From Pilatotrama ljubarskyi (taxonomy: Eukaryota > Basidiomycota > Agaricomycetes > Polyporales > Polyporaceae), in the NCBI GenBank assembly GCA_022385805.1, contig MU277678.1, forward strand, positions 603,413-667,412: a DNA stretch of 64,000 bases. The letters run 5' to 3'. Below, piece by piece: positions 35,183-46,600 of this stretch. The notes under the pieces are model-generated. The model worked only from the letters and a program-made list of their open reading frames with translations. It had not been told where the DNA came from and made no database searches. The position numbers were made by a program, and so were the translations under genes. Position 1 is the first letter of the stretch, and every line of letters begins with the position of its first letter.

Positions 35183-35791
35183 TCTCTCTGGAGCGGTACG
35201 TCGCCCTGCTGTTCGGTCATGCTTCCGCGGCTCGCTCATGAGTTTCGATATGACCACCTTTGACAGCCCAGCGGCTTGCGGTCTGTCAGCTACCTGCGCC
35301 ATCTCTCCCCCGTGCAACGGTTTCCGAGCTGTCGTCGGACACACTGCCTACACTAACTACACTGCGCTAATCCTGGCTTTGCGCCCCCGCGGACTTTGCA
35401 TGCACGCATGGGTCGATCTATGTTCTCTCCAGTCTCACTCAACCACCACACATCTAGAATTCTGCATCTTGGATTTGTAGCTCTCCCCAACGTCCACACT
35501 ACCTAATGCTATCTATTAGAATGGCATCACATCGCTCCGTCGCTGTAAATGCTCTCGCGCTCGCGCTACGCATCGCTGTATCTCGTTGCAGTCTATTATA
35601 TATACAGGTGGATCCTATCCTGACATACATGCGTGAGGTGTCGTCAAGTCCATTAGGTTACATATGCTACGATTGCCCAGAAGTCATGAGATGTAAAGGG
35701 CGCGGAGGGGGGGGAGGGCCTGGGTATGGTACGATTACCCTCTGAAATAAGTATGCACGATATCACCTCGTCAAAACTCCCGTCTATATCC
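35183..35791. other. Intergenic between convergent F-box and GT8 genes
   Basis: 3' flanks only, with an AT-rich TATTATATATAC stretch near 35597. No gene is visible. Confidence 0.5.
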
Positions 35792-37011
35792 TTACTGGTG
35801 GCCAGGCCGATCGCTGAGCTCCATGCACTTCTTGAGCTTCTCGCCGTAGAGCGCGTACGTCTCGTGCCACGTCTGCGCCCAATACTCCATCTCCTCGACG
35901 AACACGCCGCCCTCCTCCGCGCTGCGCCTGCGCGCGTTCGCCTCGAGCTCGTCCATCGGCACGAGCGCGTACCCCTTGTTGTCGCGCGTGAATGGCTTGA
36001 CCATCGTGTAGTGTATCACACGCACGTCGTCGCGCATGCCCTCCCACACCGCGGGGCTGCGCGCCTTGATTGCGAGGTTCGCGTTGTACGCGTACGGCAG
36101 CCGCGCGACGTCCGGCGCGAAGAACGCGTTGAGGAACGCCTGCTCCGCCTCGTGCCGCCAGTACTCGGCCGTGTAGATGAGGTCCATCATCTGCCGGAAG
36201 ACCGCTGCGCTTGGCCGCAGGAAGAGCACGCCCGCGTTGAACGTGATCGTCCAGCCCTTGCGATTCGTGTACACGTCGGGCACTGCGGCGAGCTGGAACG
36301 GGAGCGCGAAGAGCTCGTCAAAGTTGCGCACCGCGAGCGTGTCCGCGTCGAGGTACACGACGCCCCGCGCGCCGTCCTCCTCGAGCTCCCAGAGCCGCAG
36401 CTTCGTGAACTGGTCGACAAAGTGCGGGTAGACGCCCGCGCCGTTGTCCGGTGGCGATATTCGCCGCACGGGGCGCGGCTGGAAGCCGGTCGCGGACATG
36501 ATGCACAGTGCGCGCGGGGAGACTTGCTCGGGGATGTACATGGCTATTCGCCGCGCGGTCGTGTTGACGCGGTTCAGGGAGTGTCCGAGTGCGGCGATGG
36601 CCGTCGCGAACTCGTCCGTGAAGAAGCTCGTCGCGATGACATTTCCGTGCCCGCTCAGTGGATGTGGGTCTGAGAGGGAGTCTTGGTCCACCAGCGGGAT
36701 GTGGTGTCTGTGGTAGGGAACACGGGCGTCAACGTCGCGTTCGCCCTGACGGGTCGGGAGTTTGGTGCCCTGCCGCCGGCACGATGCAAGCCAGCAGCCA
36801 AGCCAACGCCGCGCACGCTGAAAGACAAGAGAGACACTCACAATCGTTTGTACCGATCCAATAACGTCTCCGGTGGCGTGCTCACGATCGCCAACACGAT
36901 CCACATCACGTTCAGCGCAAAAGACACGATCAACGTCCATGTAAGCCACCCCCAGGTCGCTGGCCGGTCCACGCCTCGGGGCCACTGCAGGTACTTGCGC
37001 AAGACCTTCAT
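35792..37011 (-). CDS. Membrane-anchored GT8 (glycogenin-like) glycosyltransferase
   Basis: GT8 enzymes transfer sugars from nucleotide sugars with retention, using a DxD-bound Mn ion. Exons 37011-36886 and 36817-35792 give 383 aa. Exon 1 encodes a type II signal anchor (ATWGWLTWTLIVSFALNVMW), so Golgi residence is likely. I use the donor GTGAGC at 36885 and the pyrimidine-rich acceptor at 36818; a second donor 51 bases downstream would break the frame. Catalytic-domain landmarks: NVIATSFFTDEFATAIAALG, MYIPEQVSPRALCIM, the DxD motif in VVYLDADTLAVRNFDELF, and FNAGVLFLRPSAAVFRQM. Then come HEAEQAFLNAFF, PYAYNANLAIK and VIHYTMVKPF with the C-terminal His. Acceptor and product are unknown; close relatives in basidiomycetes are unstudied. 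Confidence 0.87.
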
Positions 37012-37706
37012 CGATGCTGGCTGGCCACAGTCGAATAGGAGGAAGCCCGTCTCCAAGAACGAAGAAAGCAGAGACGAGACTGCGCAGCAGGAGAACCCAG
37101 GCGAATCGCGAGCGGCGGAACGAACAGGAGAGACCAGTACAACAGACGGAGAGAGGGGGGAGAGATGCGAGAAAGGGTCAGGAAGTCATGGCGAGGCGAG
37201 AGTGACATATGAAATGCGCGTTGGTTCTGCGCGCGCAGCGGCGCTGGACGGCCTGGCTGTCATCATAGCGTAAGGGATGCAGGCCGCACGGCCCCGATCA
37301 TAGCTGCTGAAACCTGCACAGCAGGCGCAGTGCAAGCGCTGCAGCGCCCACGCACATACACCGCGACTGTCCTCGTTCCGCTCCCGGTACGCTTCTCCGA
37401 CGCTCTCCGGATGGGTTTAGACGACGACATGCCCGCGATAGGTAACTCAGCACGGACGGTATATACACGTAACAACGCTATCAGCAATGTCAAAACAAAA
37501 CTATAGACGAACTCTACGGTACATCAAGTATTAGCTGCTCTAAGACGGAGCATCCAAGACGAGTCGTGGCTATCGCACGTCTAGCAATACATCGCACCTG
37601 GTATACAGTATCGCGGCGATCGACCGTCCGACGTCGTAGCTTCCACGGGCTTTCGCAGGCGTGTCGCCTAGATGCCTCGAGCTTGGCGTACATCTCGTGC
37701 AAATCA
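37012..37706. other. Intergenic: GT8 promoter and 3' flank of the amino-acid transporter
   Basis: No gene supported. Several short open frames are on both strands. Confidence 0.5.
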
Positions 37707-39905
37707 TTATAGTCCCATGTTCATGCACGTGAACGGATGTGGGAACCCTCCCGACCGGTATCCTGCAGGGTTGAGTGTGAGGATGGGATGAACGTACACA
37801 CCGGTGAAACAGGCCCGCAATGCCCGAACTTACCGTCAATAATGCTGTTGATGCTAGCATACAATCCCGCCACCATGATGAACCCTCCCATCTGGAGGAG
37901 CGCAGATATCATCAGCGTAAATCGAGTCGCCTAACTGACTGCCGACTCACTAAAATGATCCCACTCCAGAAGATGGTCTTCAATTTCTGACGCCAGGTCG
38001 TCCACCTCTCCTCGCGGGGCGTCAAGTGGAACCAGAAGATGCCCTTGAAACATAATCAGGAAGCGCTGTCGATCTCGGAAACAGGACGACGTACAGAGAT
38101 GCCGTAGGTGAACCAACTGCGTTTCGCGTGATTGTCAGAGAGCGCTCGAAAGACTGCGAACAGCATCCAACTCACCTGGCGAAGACTGCGCTGATGACAC
38201 CGAGAAGGTCGTTGAAGAAGGGAATACTGCGAGCAGTGACAGTCAATCTTGGGATGCCTGCAAACTTGATCGACTGTCACTTACACCTCCGCAATGACAA
38301 ACGCCAGCGCCCAGATGGCGAAGCAGATCGCAATCCAAGTTAGCCAGCCCGTCCATGAATGGGTCGTCATATGCCTCGAGTGGACACCGTTCCGGCGGAA
38401 GCTGTGAGATTACATGGTGAGTACTTGTCAACGTTGCCGAACTGTAAACGGGCACTTGGGAACAAAGACCATGCGCCCGCAACTGACATTCTGATGAAGA
38501 CCAACTTCGCGCAGACGTGTCCATTGATGACTCCGGCGATGATGATAGTCGGGAGCGCTATGCCGTACGAGATCCTCCTCAGTATCGGACCAGTGTTGCC
38601 GAGCGCGGGCGAGACTGTGGTCGGGCCAGCAAAGGAATAGACGACGATGCCAACGATGAGGTAGAGTGTCGTGTCCGCGATCTGCAGCATGTACAGCGCT
38701 TTCGCGAAGTCCTACAATCACGTGAGCGTGAATATTCCGTTCGTGCGCGCACGATGGCTCCAGACACACCTTCGGTTCCTTCATCTCCGCGATGAATGTG
38801 AAGAATCCGACGTGGCCTGAGTCGAAATAAGCGCGTCGCTCTCACGTCAAACATGCTGCTGACGTACCGGCGTAAGCGAAAATCTGGGATGACACAACCT
38901 TTCAGAAGCCGCTCACATGTCAGATTAGAGGGATACTCACAATGTCAGTCACTGCCAGGAAAGCGCTTGCAAAGCTGAGGTCTGCCTTCGCCGTGATGCT
39001 CCCCTTGTGCCCGGCAACGCCAACTCCAATCATGGTGATCATGACAGCGCCTATGCATTGAAGCTGCATTAGAGCAGATCTCCTCAACATAGAAGGCGGG
39101 ACGTACCGATGATTGAGATGAAGGACACTACACTCATGTAGGAGATGCCATTGAGCGTCCTCGGGATTGTGAGCACGAGACAGATGATCGCAGTCACTGC
39201 CGCCCACAGAACGGAGCACGAAGCACCGGCGGTGACTGCAGTGGCATTTCCGAGTCAGCTGTGGGCCCGCATGAGAAAGCAGGGCTACGTACTAGTATCA
39301 AAGGCGATGAGGCCTGTGAGAACGTGACTGCCGCAGACGAAAATCATGAAGATGACCTGCGCGCCGCCCAGTACTTCGCGACCGATGGGGCCCGCAAGGA
39401 TCTCACCAGCGTCGGCCATATTGTGTACATGGGGATAACGCAGCTTGAAGAGACCGATCAGGTATCCAGTAGCTGTGGCTATCGCGCCGAGACCCTACAG
39501 CATCCGGCGTGAGCGTGGTAGTGGGGCCGGCGTGTGGGGCTGCTTACGAGGACAAGGATGATTCCGGCCGCCATGCCGATAGTAGCAAAGACGGACGGTA
39601 TGGACAGGATCTGGAAGAAACAGGTGAGCAGCTCTTCGTACCTCAACATGCGCCTGTATACGTACGCCTAGTGAGACTGTCTCCGCCAGCATGAGCGCGG
39701 CGGCTTTCCACCAGACCATGGTCCGGTACTTGACTATTGGATGGGTGAGCCTGCGATGTGAGCTCGGGCGTGCATGTATGCGCTTACTTTCTGCTGAGTC
39801 CTCATCGCCGTAGACGTCGAAGGCGTGCGGATCTGCCTCGGGCTGCACTGTAGTATGAGCATGTTTTTCGTGTTTCACTTCTATGCTGGGTGTTCTTCGT
39901 AGCAT
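37707..39905 (-). CDS. AAAP-family amino-acid transporter
   Basis: Members of the amino acid/auxin permease family move amino acids across plasma or vacuolar membranes by proton exchange. Fifteen exons, down to 16 and 22 nt, give 457 aa: (transcript order) 39905-39788, 39733-39666, 39610-39548, 39494-39293, 39235-39107, 39050-38941, 38883-38868, 38816-38770, 38711-38488, 38401-38285, 38226-38176, 38116-38095, 38043-37951, 37891-37834, 37762-37707. After a 50-residue hydrophilic N terminus, the first helix reads YRTMVWWKAAALMLAETVSL, followed by LSIPSVFATIGMAAG, both family-typical. About eleven helices follow, including VIFMIFVCGSHVLTGLIAFD, VMITMIGVGVAGHKGSI, YLIVGIVVYSFAGP, ISYGIALPTIIIAGVINGH and VIAEVIPFFNDLLGVISAVF. 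The C terminus ends GYRSGGFPHPFTCMNMGL. Substrate cannot be told; the closest type is the fungal neutral-amino-acid permease group. Confidence 0.9.
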
Positions 39906-40084
39906 CGTGAGGTGAGAGCGAGCAGAGGTCGAGCACTGAGAGTGCGGGGGAGATGGTGGTGCGAAAGGGAGAAGGGTGAGGAGCCTGTGACTCGTGCGAA
40001 GGCGGTGGGACGGCCGATGCTGGTGCCGCGGGGGCTTAACGCGTTGAGCCTATCCGGAAACGCCATGGACGACCTTCTCCGACG

Positions 40085-40677
40085 ATGAAGTCACCCGCAG
40101 GAAGAGAATACGCGTTAGGGCCTCCAGCCGCCGGCTATCTCCTACAGACGCCCGCCCGACAGGCGCATTCCCACGAGGCCCCGCCCCCGACGCTCACCCC
40201 AATTCCGACTCCTCCCGCTCCGGTCGGACGTATCGACCCCGACATCGACTCGGACTTCAATAATACCTCAACCCGCTCTCGCAGAAGTAACGTCTGAGAA
40301 TACTCAAGTTGTCCTCGAACCTCTGTAGCACGTCTGCTCTACACTCCGACGACTCGTACGAGTGAGTCGCTTCACAGAACCCTTCCGGCAAATCGATCTG
40401 CCATGCAGGTCTGGCAGCCACTCGCAAATTGCAGTATAAGCCAAGCCTTCGAGTTCGCCCTTCACGAGCCTCGAAACCGCCTCGGACTGAGATTTTCTCT
40501 CAGTTGGACCAATCCCCTCGATTTTTTTGCGAATGCGGGGTCACGGCAGATGCTCAGACCGAGCCGCTGTGCCGCCGCCCTTCGTGCACGCATTGCCGGA
40601 GGCGAATAGGCGCGGACATCATCATCCTAGCCCAAGACACCTACAACTGTCAGCGTTCCGAACGTGGATGTGAGTAA
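40085..40677 (+). CDS. 167-aa Cys-rich protein, possible zinc ribbon, unknown function
   Basis: Not a named family. Three exons (40085-40286, 40329-40361, 40409-40677) join with consistent phases into 167 aa. Residues 1-70 are Pro/Ala/Thr-rich and disordered. The middle is basic. The C-terminal part has a Cys cluster CxC-x11-C-x4-C-x2-C (FFCECG ... LCRRPSCTHCRRR), which could hold one zinc ion as in small fungal zinc-ribbon proteins. The first intron would be only 42 nt, which is short. It starts 180 bp from the divergent transporter gene. Evidence is phase consistency and the Cys spacing only. Confidence 0.45.
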
Positions 40678-43600
40678 GAACGAATTGAATAAATCAACGT
40701 AGTGCTGCGCGTGCGCTGAACACTCGAGTGCGCTCCAGTAACTGGCAGAAAGTGTCTGGACCGTGTGACAAGCCTGAAGCATTCGCTCTGACTGCGTGAG
40801 GACGAACACCTCATCGACCGACGATCAGATCCCTGACAGGAACATACATCTCACCTCTCTGCACCGCCCAGGCCGCAGATTCTCCATGCACGGCCAACGC
40901 GAGGATTGATGTCGCAACCGATACACACTCGAGCCGACCACGAAACTCATGATTGACTGGCCGCCGCGGTGGCAGCGCACGCATAAGTCAAGTCAATGCG
41001 CGTAGTTCTCCCTCCCGAGGTTACTCCTTCCATCTCCCGGAACGACCAACCGAGCACTCCCTCCAGCAGGCCACCATGATACGACCGTGAGCTCGTCTTT
41101 GCTTCACTCAGGAATCCATGATTGACGTTATAGACCCACGCAGATCACCCTGTTCTGACTGCCGACATTGTCCCGATTCCCATTCTCGACACTGCATTGT
41201 ACAACGGCCCGACAGTTGGGAAGCATCATGCTCGCTCTCGGAAAGCAAGAGGTGCGTCGGGAGGTAGGGTTTAGTGCAAGGTTGCACCGTTGTTACGTCG
41301 TGTGCTGATTTGTTTCATGTAGGTATGGGAGCGCACTTGGTGTTCTGGTCGAGCTGGTCGCTCCTTGAATGTTCCAGGGTTGTACTGCTGAGCGATCTAT
41401 GCAACGCACATTGGCAGAGCCGCCGATATTTCGTTCGAGCCCTGAACCAGTATACGGCTGTTGGGCTCCGCTCGGATTGCTTGAGACATTAGTGCGACCG
41501 GACACCGCGGACGTCATGCTGTTCAGGTGAGTCGTAACATAGACAGGGGCATAGACACCCTCAGGAGCTGATGCCAGGCATTGCTGGCATTCCATAAACC
41601 AGCAGTGCTGGCTCGGAATCGAGCGTTTGACAAACGAGACGGTGGATCTCATCGCGTACGACACGCCCACTGCGAAGTTCTAGGCTGGACGTGTACGCCG
41701 TTCCTTCTACAGAGGGCTGTTAGAGTTTCGCTGTACGTTCCCGCTTGACTAAAGGGGATAGGCGGCATCCTGAAGTGCGAGATGATTTGGCCAGCATGCT
41801 CTCCATAAGCTGGACTCCCACCGATGCCTGTCCCTTCGCGGGATCTCATCACCTGTTATCTCAGGCGGGCGGCCGCCTTTCAGACATCAGTCTGGCGTCA
41901 ACCCAGTCTTAGCAGGTCTGTGCAGATGTTGGTCCACTTTTCGACATCTGACGATTTCGGGACAGTCGACCGACTCCCCACTGGCACTCGCCTCGTGCTT
42001 CTTGTAATCTAATTGCACGAGCTCATCCTTGGAGCTACCACAGTCCTGCGCACTGGTTGTGACGGCCAAAATCGTTATCTCAGCAAGATGTCGACTTTAA
42101 CGCCGGTCCATCTCATCAGCGCTAGCGCAGCCCTATGTGGAGGAAGCGATAGAAGAACGCGAGAAATTTCCGTATCAGACTTCAGCGCAATGTTAACCCG
42201 CCTCTGTCCTAACAAGGTTTAGTAGGATGTCGTCGACTCACACCGGAACTACCAGGTTCCAGGTCCGGACGTCAGCATTGGCGATGTATGTAGTTGAACT
42301 GAGCGCTGGTGAGAACCCGACGCGGCGACGCCTCTGACGCGTACTATAGACTACGCATACGTTGAAACTCCTATCCGTCAGAAATCTCGCGTTCGCGAAC
42401 CCTCTCGTGCGTTCACCAGTTGGAATGCATCCTCATTTGTGCGACGACTCCGTTTACCCTAGTACTCACTTCCCACATCGACTAGTTCACATGATGAGAT
42501 GCTCAGGGGTATATGCGGACGATACCACGCTATCTCCGCCTCGAGGCCCGACATGAGTTCAGGTAACACAGCACGCATGCATATGGTCTTCCGTACAGAG
42601 CTGCGTAACGACTGAATGCCGTGCGATAGCACCTTGCAAACGTCGTTGGCCACCTGCATTCAGCATGCCTTTCGTGGACTAGCGCGTCCTCAGTAGAGGG
42701 CGGAAGGAACACGAGCATCGAGCAACCTTCGCACACGTTCCATCTTCGTGCATCACCGATCACAGTAGCTCTGCCCAAACGACCCAGACTGGGCGACTTG
42801 GCCCCACAAAGCAAGCCAGGACATACAAGGCAGGCTCGCGACCTCGCACCTGCATGACCACCTCGGACAACCGCTACGGCCACAAGCACATGACGTCGAT
42901 ACAGGATCGCTCGCACATTCTCGCGAAGCTGCCCGCGTCGTGCGCATTCGACAGACTTCGACGGGCGCCCGCTCCATCGGTGCGCATTGCCCGCCTCGCC
43001 GCCTCCTGTTCGGGCTGTCCGGACTGCCTCTCTACCGTCGAAGCTTCCTCCATCAGCCACGAGGCGGGATGGGCGGGCGTGGCCGACCACCGTCCGCCCA
43101 CATGAGCAGCCTAGTGCGAAAATTGCAGAGAAAAGCAGGCCCTGGTGTGTTCGTTAGAATATGCCGCTTGTGAGGGTGCGTGCGGCCGTATGCGGCATGT
43201 TGGGGCCCGCCGGACACCAGAATGCCGTTTCGCGCGCGGAGAGACGCGCGAGGGTACACTGTAAGATATCGTACATGTGTATGGTGACTGCGCTGCCGTG
43301 AGACAACTCATGTCTGTTGAGGACAGCGAAGAGTGACCCTGCGCTCTGGATTGTGTACCGTGCATAGCTGTAGCGCGCCATGCCATAGCATATCTCCTTT
43401 CAGAGCGCCGCCATGAGTACAGCTGCATTCTATTCTTGGAAGGTATGGCGCGCACCTTTGTAGACTTTACCCCTACGTAGTGTATGCGGAACGAGCATCC
43501 GGAAGAGCCCTCAACACGGCGCACGCGAGGCAGCAAAGAAGGGTCAGCAGGACCGTCCGCGCTGCTATAGCGTGCAAAATATCGCACAAAATGGAAAGAA

Positions 43601-46600
43601 TAAGACGTACGTTGATCTGGGGTGGTCCTCCGCAGCACATGCCGGCATAGATAGACCATGCTCAGCCTGCAACAAATCATTGCTATCGGTTGAGAGCCTC
43701 GCACACAAGGTTGCATGGTGTCGAAGCAAGCGAGCATCGTTGCCTTATGGAAGTCGGGGAGCTCCGCATTTGTCGAGCCCTCTTCCCGATGCAGGCGCTA
43801 GAGAAAGCCAGATGGGACGACTTAGCAGTCTCGCTAGCTTGGAACACGATCACAGGGCGACGCAAACGAAGCAATGTTCCTGAGAGGCTGTGTGGCTCAT
43901 CGACACGATACGGGGCTTCACACAATCCGGCTGGTAGGATCAGATTGTGAGCGAAAGACGATGGATCGTGCGAAGAGACGTCACGCAGTATTCTCGACAG
44001 CGCCGTCGCGTTGTCGAGTTCTTTGTACCGTCCTCGCCCAATGATTGACAGCTTCACCATGCCAATGCCAGCTTCGCATAACACTTTATCGTGCAGTCTC
44101 GCAGTTGGTGTTGAGGCTATTCTCGGACCCTCCGGCCTCGGCCATGCGAGTAGGGTGCGCTCCATGATGCCCACTGCAGGAGCCTGTCCGCATGCTGAGG
44201 GTCGCTACAGAACGTAGGCCTGGAAGTAGGCGGACAAAGAAGCATGAGATGACGACGGATGCGTTTCTAGTGTGCTGCATGACGTGGAGGCCAATTCCGC
44301 CGTGGGGACGGAGCTTGACCTGCAGGACGCGGGGCGGCACCTCAGGGGTAAACGATGGTAGTATCGGCCACGCCTGACGTGCTGACGGACCAGGGAATGG
44401 TGGGGCACGTCCACGAGCCCGAGCAAAGCGACGCGAGGCACGTCCTGCGCCAATCAGTGAGGCATTCGAGGCATTCTATGGCTCCAAGTAAAAGCTGATT
44501 TTTACGTACTTTATGCCGTCGAATCGCCTGCAGGCACTTGAATGCCCCGCCGGTGGCTCAACGTAGAAGTCCCTGCGTCTGTTAAACAAGTTTGACAGAT
44601 GCTCAGTATGCGCAATGTACTGGACGCTAAGCCACATACTTACTGACACCCAACTGGCAGGTGATGTTCGGCCGACCACCACGAAGCAACTAGCCCCGCA
44701 GCAAAATCCGGGAGAAGACACCCCGGTCTCTGACGACCATACACGGTGCCGACGCACCTGTGCAATGAGGCTCGATACTCAGGAGAGCGGCGAACCGTTG
44801 CCTGGGCATGCAGCCGGCTCGCAAAGCCACCAGAAAGCCGGAAGGACGAGCGGCCTGTCGGAGCAGCTGAGGATTGGTGTCCCGACACTCTCGCAAGGGT
44901 ATTATTCCAGCCCTGCCGACAAGCAGGGTCTGTATTCCAGCGATAAGCGAGAAAATCGTGAGTCATGGTGCAGGATGTCGGCCGTATGGATGGTGGCTTA
45001 GCGACTCTTACCGAGCACGTATACGCTGATTCATCAGAGCTATCAGGAAGCCGACGGTGTGCTCACCCAGATAGTTCAGCATTCATCCAAACGATGCTTT
45101 TGGGTCTATCAGACGCTGCATTGAAGCAAGAAAGGAGCCCTGAAACTGAGCATCGAGAGAGTGCCCGTTGCTGAGGACATGATGAGGTGGCGACGGCACA
45201 AGCCAAGCGAGAGGACCAATCGCGATACGCGACGGCAGCCCGATCTCGATCGATGCATCGGCTTTCCCCGCATTGCCCAGATCGGATCGCTCTCTCCTCC
45301 CTTCACAGCGCCACATCGCATCCTGCTGTAGAGAGCTCAGTCGGCGACAAGGACGGACGCCCATATTCAAAATGAGAGTTCGTCCGGACAGGACAATCAA
45401 GAGCGGGGCAAGTATGGGGGCTGCAGCCCCGGTGCTCTGCGCTTCATTCTAGGACATACGACCGCAGCCGCATAATGTACGTGAGACTAAGGAAGCTTCG
45501 GAAGCCCATAAATTAGAGGGAGACCTGCTGGTAGTGCAGGGCAGGGTCGATACAGGAGCTATCTTCCATCTCTGCGGCAGCCTTCCCCGCAGCGGGGTGC
45601 ACACGCTCCTCGCACGTATGCTTGCAGACGGCTCGCCGCAGGCTTAGGTTGTGCCACTGCGAACGTTCGTTTGTACCCGCTGGCCTGCGAAACAATAGAG
45701 CTGCAGCGGATGACGGGAAGACATCCGAGGCAACAGAACTCACGCACCCTGCACCCTGACAGTAGTCTGCTAGGGTGCTGCGGGACGGAAGGGCTGCTGT
45801 TGGTTCCATTGGCAGATTAGATAGATGGTCGATAGATGAGTGGCACGTACCACCTGCGGTGTACGCTGTGAAGCTTTGTACATGCCACCGAGAGCAGCAT
45901 ACAGTCCATGTATGGTCAAGAGCAGATCTAGTCAACGCCGTGTGACGATGCCATCGATCCTCCTCAGCAGCTGACGGCTGCGATGGGGTGCGCCTTGGTC
46001 TGCTAAGACTAAAGCTTACCGCGTCCACCCCGGGAGAACTGCAGATCGCATCTATCGATCTGCGCCTCGCCTCGCTCTCTGAGGCCCAGCGCACCTCTTA
46101 AGACCATCTCGAAAGCGACTGCTTTGTGCGTGTGAAGAAAGAGCGGGGGGCAGGCCCGCGAGTGCCTCGGGATACGACGAGTCATCCAGCGCGAGCTGAG
46201 ATGTCGTGGCCATGCAGATCCTCCCGGCACTCTGTCGGATTTCGAGTTTCCTCTCTCGGTCGTGCTATCCCAGTCGTGCCATCCCATCCAAATCCCACCC
46301 AATCTCATCTCATCTCCCACCGCGTCCTCGCTCCGGATGATGCATGAATACGGGTGGGTGCCTCGCGGTGTTTGTACACACGCCCCCAGGAATATCCACG
46401 GACGCGCCGCGTGACCACGCGCGACGAGGCGCACCCTCCGACCACCCATCGGCGCGTTCCATAATCCGGATATCGCGCGCGCGCACGCAAGGCGTCGAAG
46501 GGAAGGTTCGAACTCTCTCAGATCTGAATTCGCTGCGTGCGTGTCTGCGTGCGCACACGCGATTATCGCGAGTTGCGGCGCTTGAATTGGCTTGCGTAGA

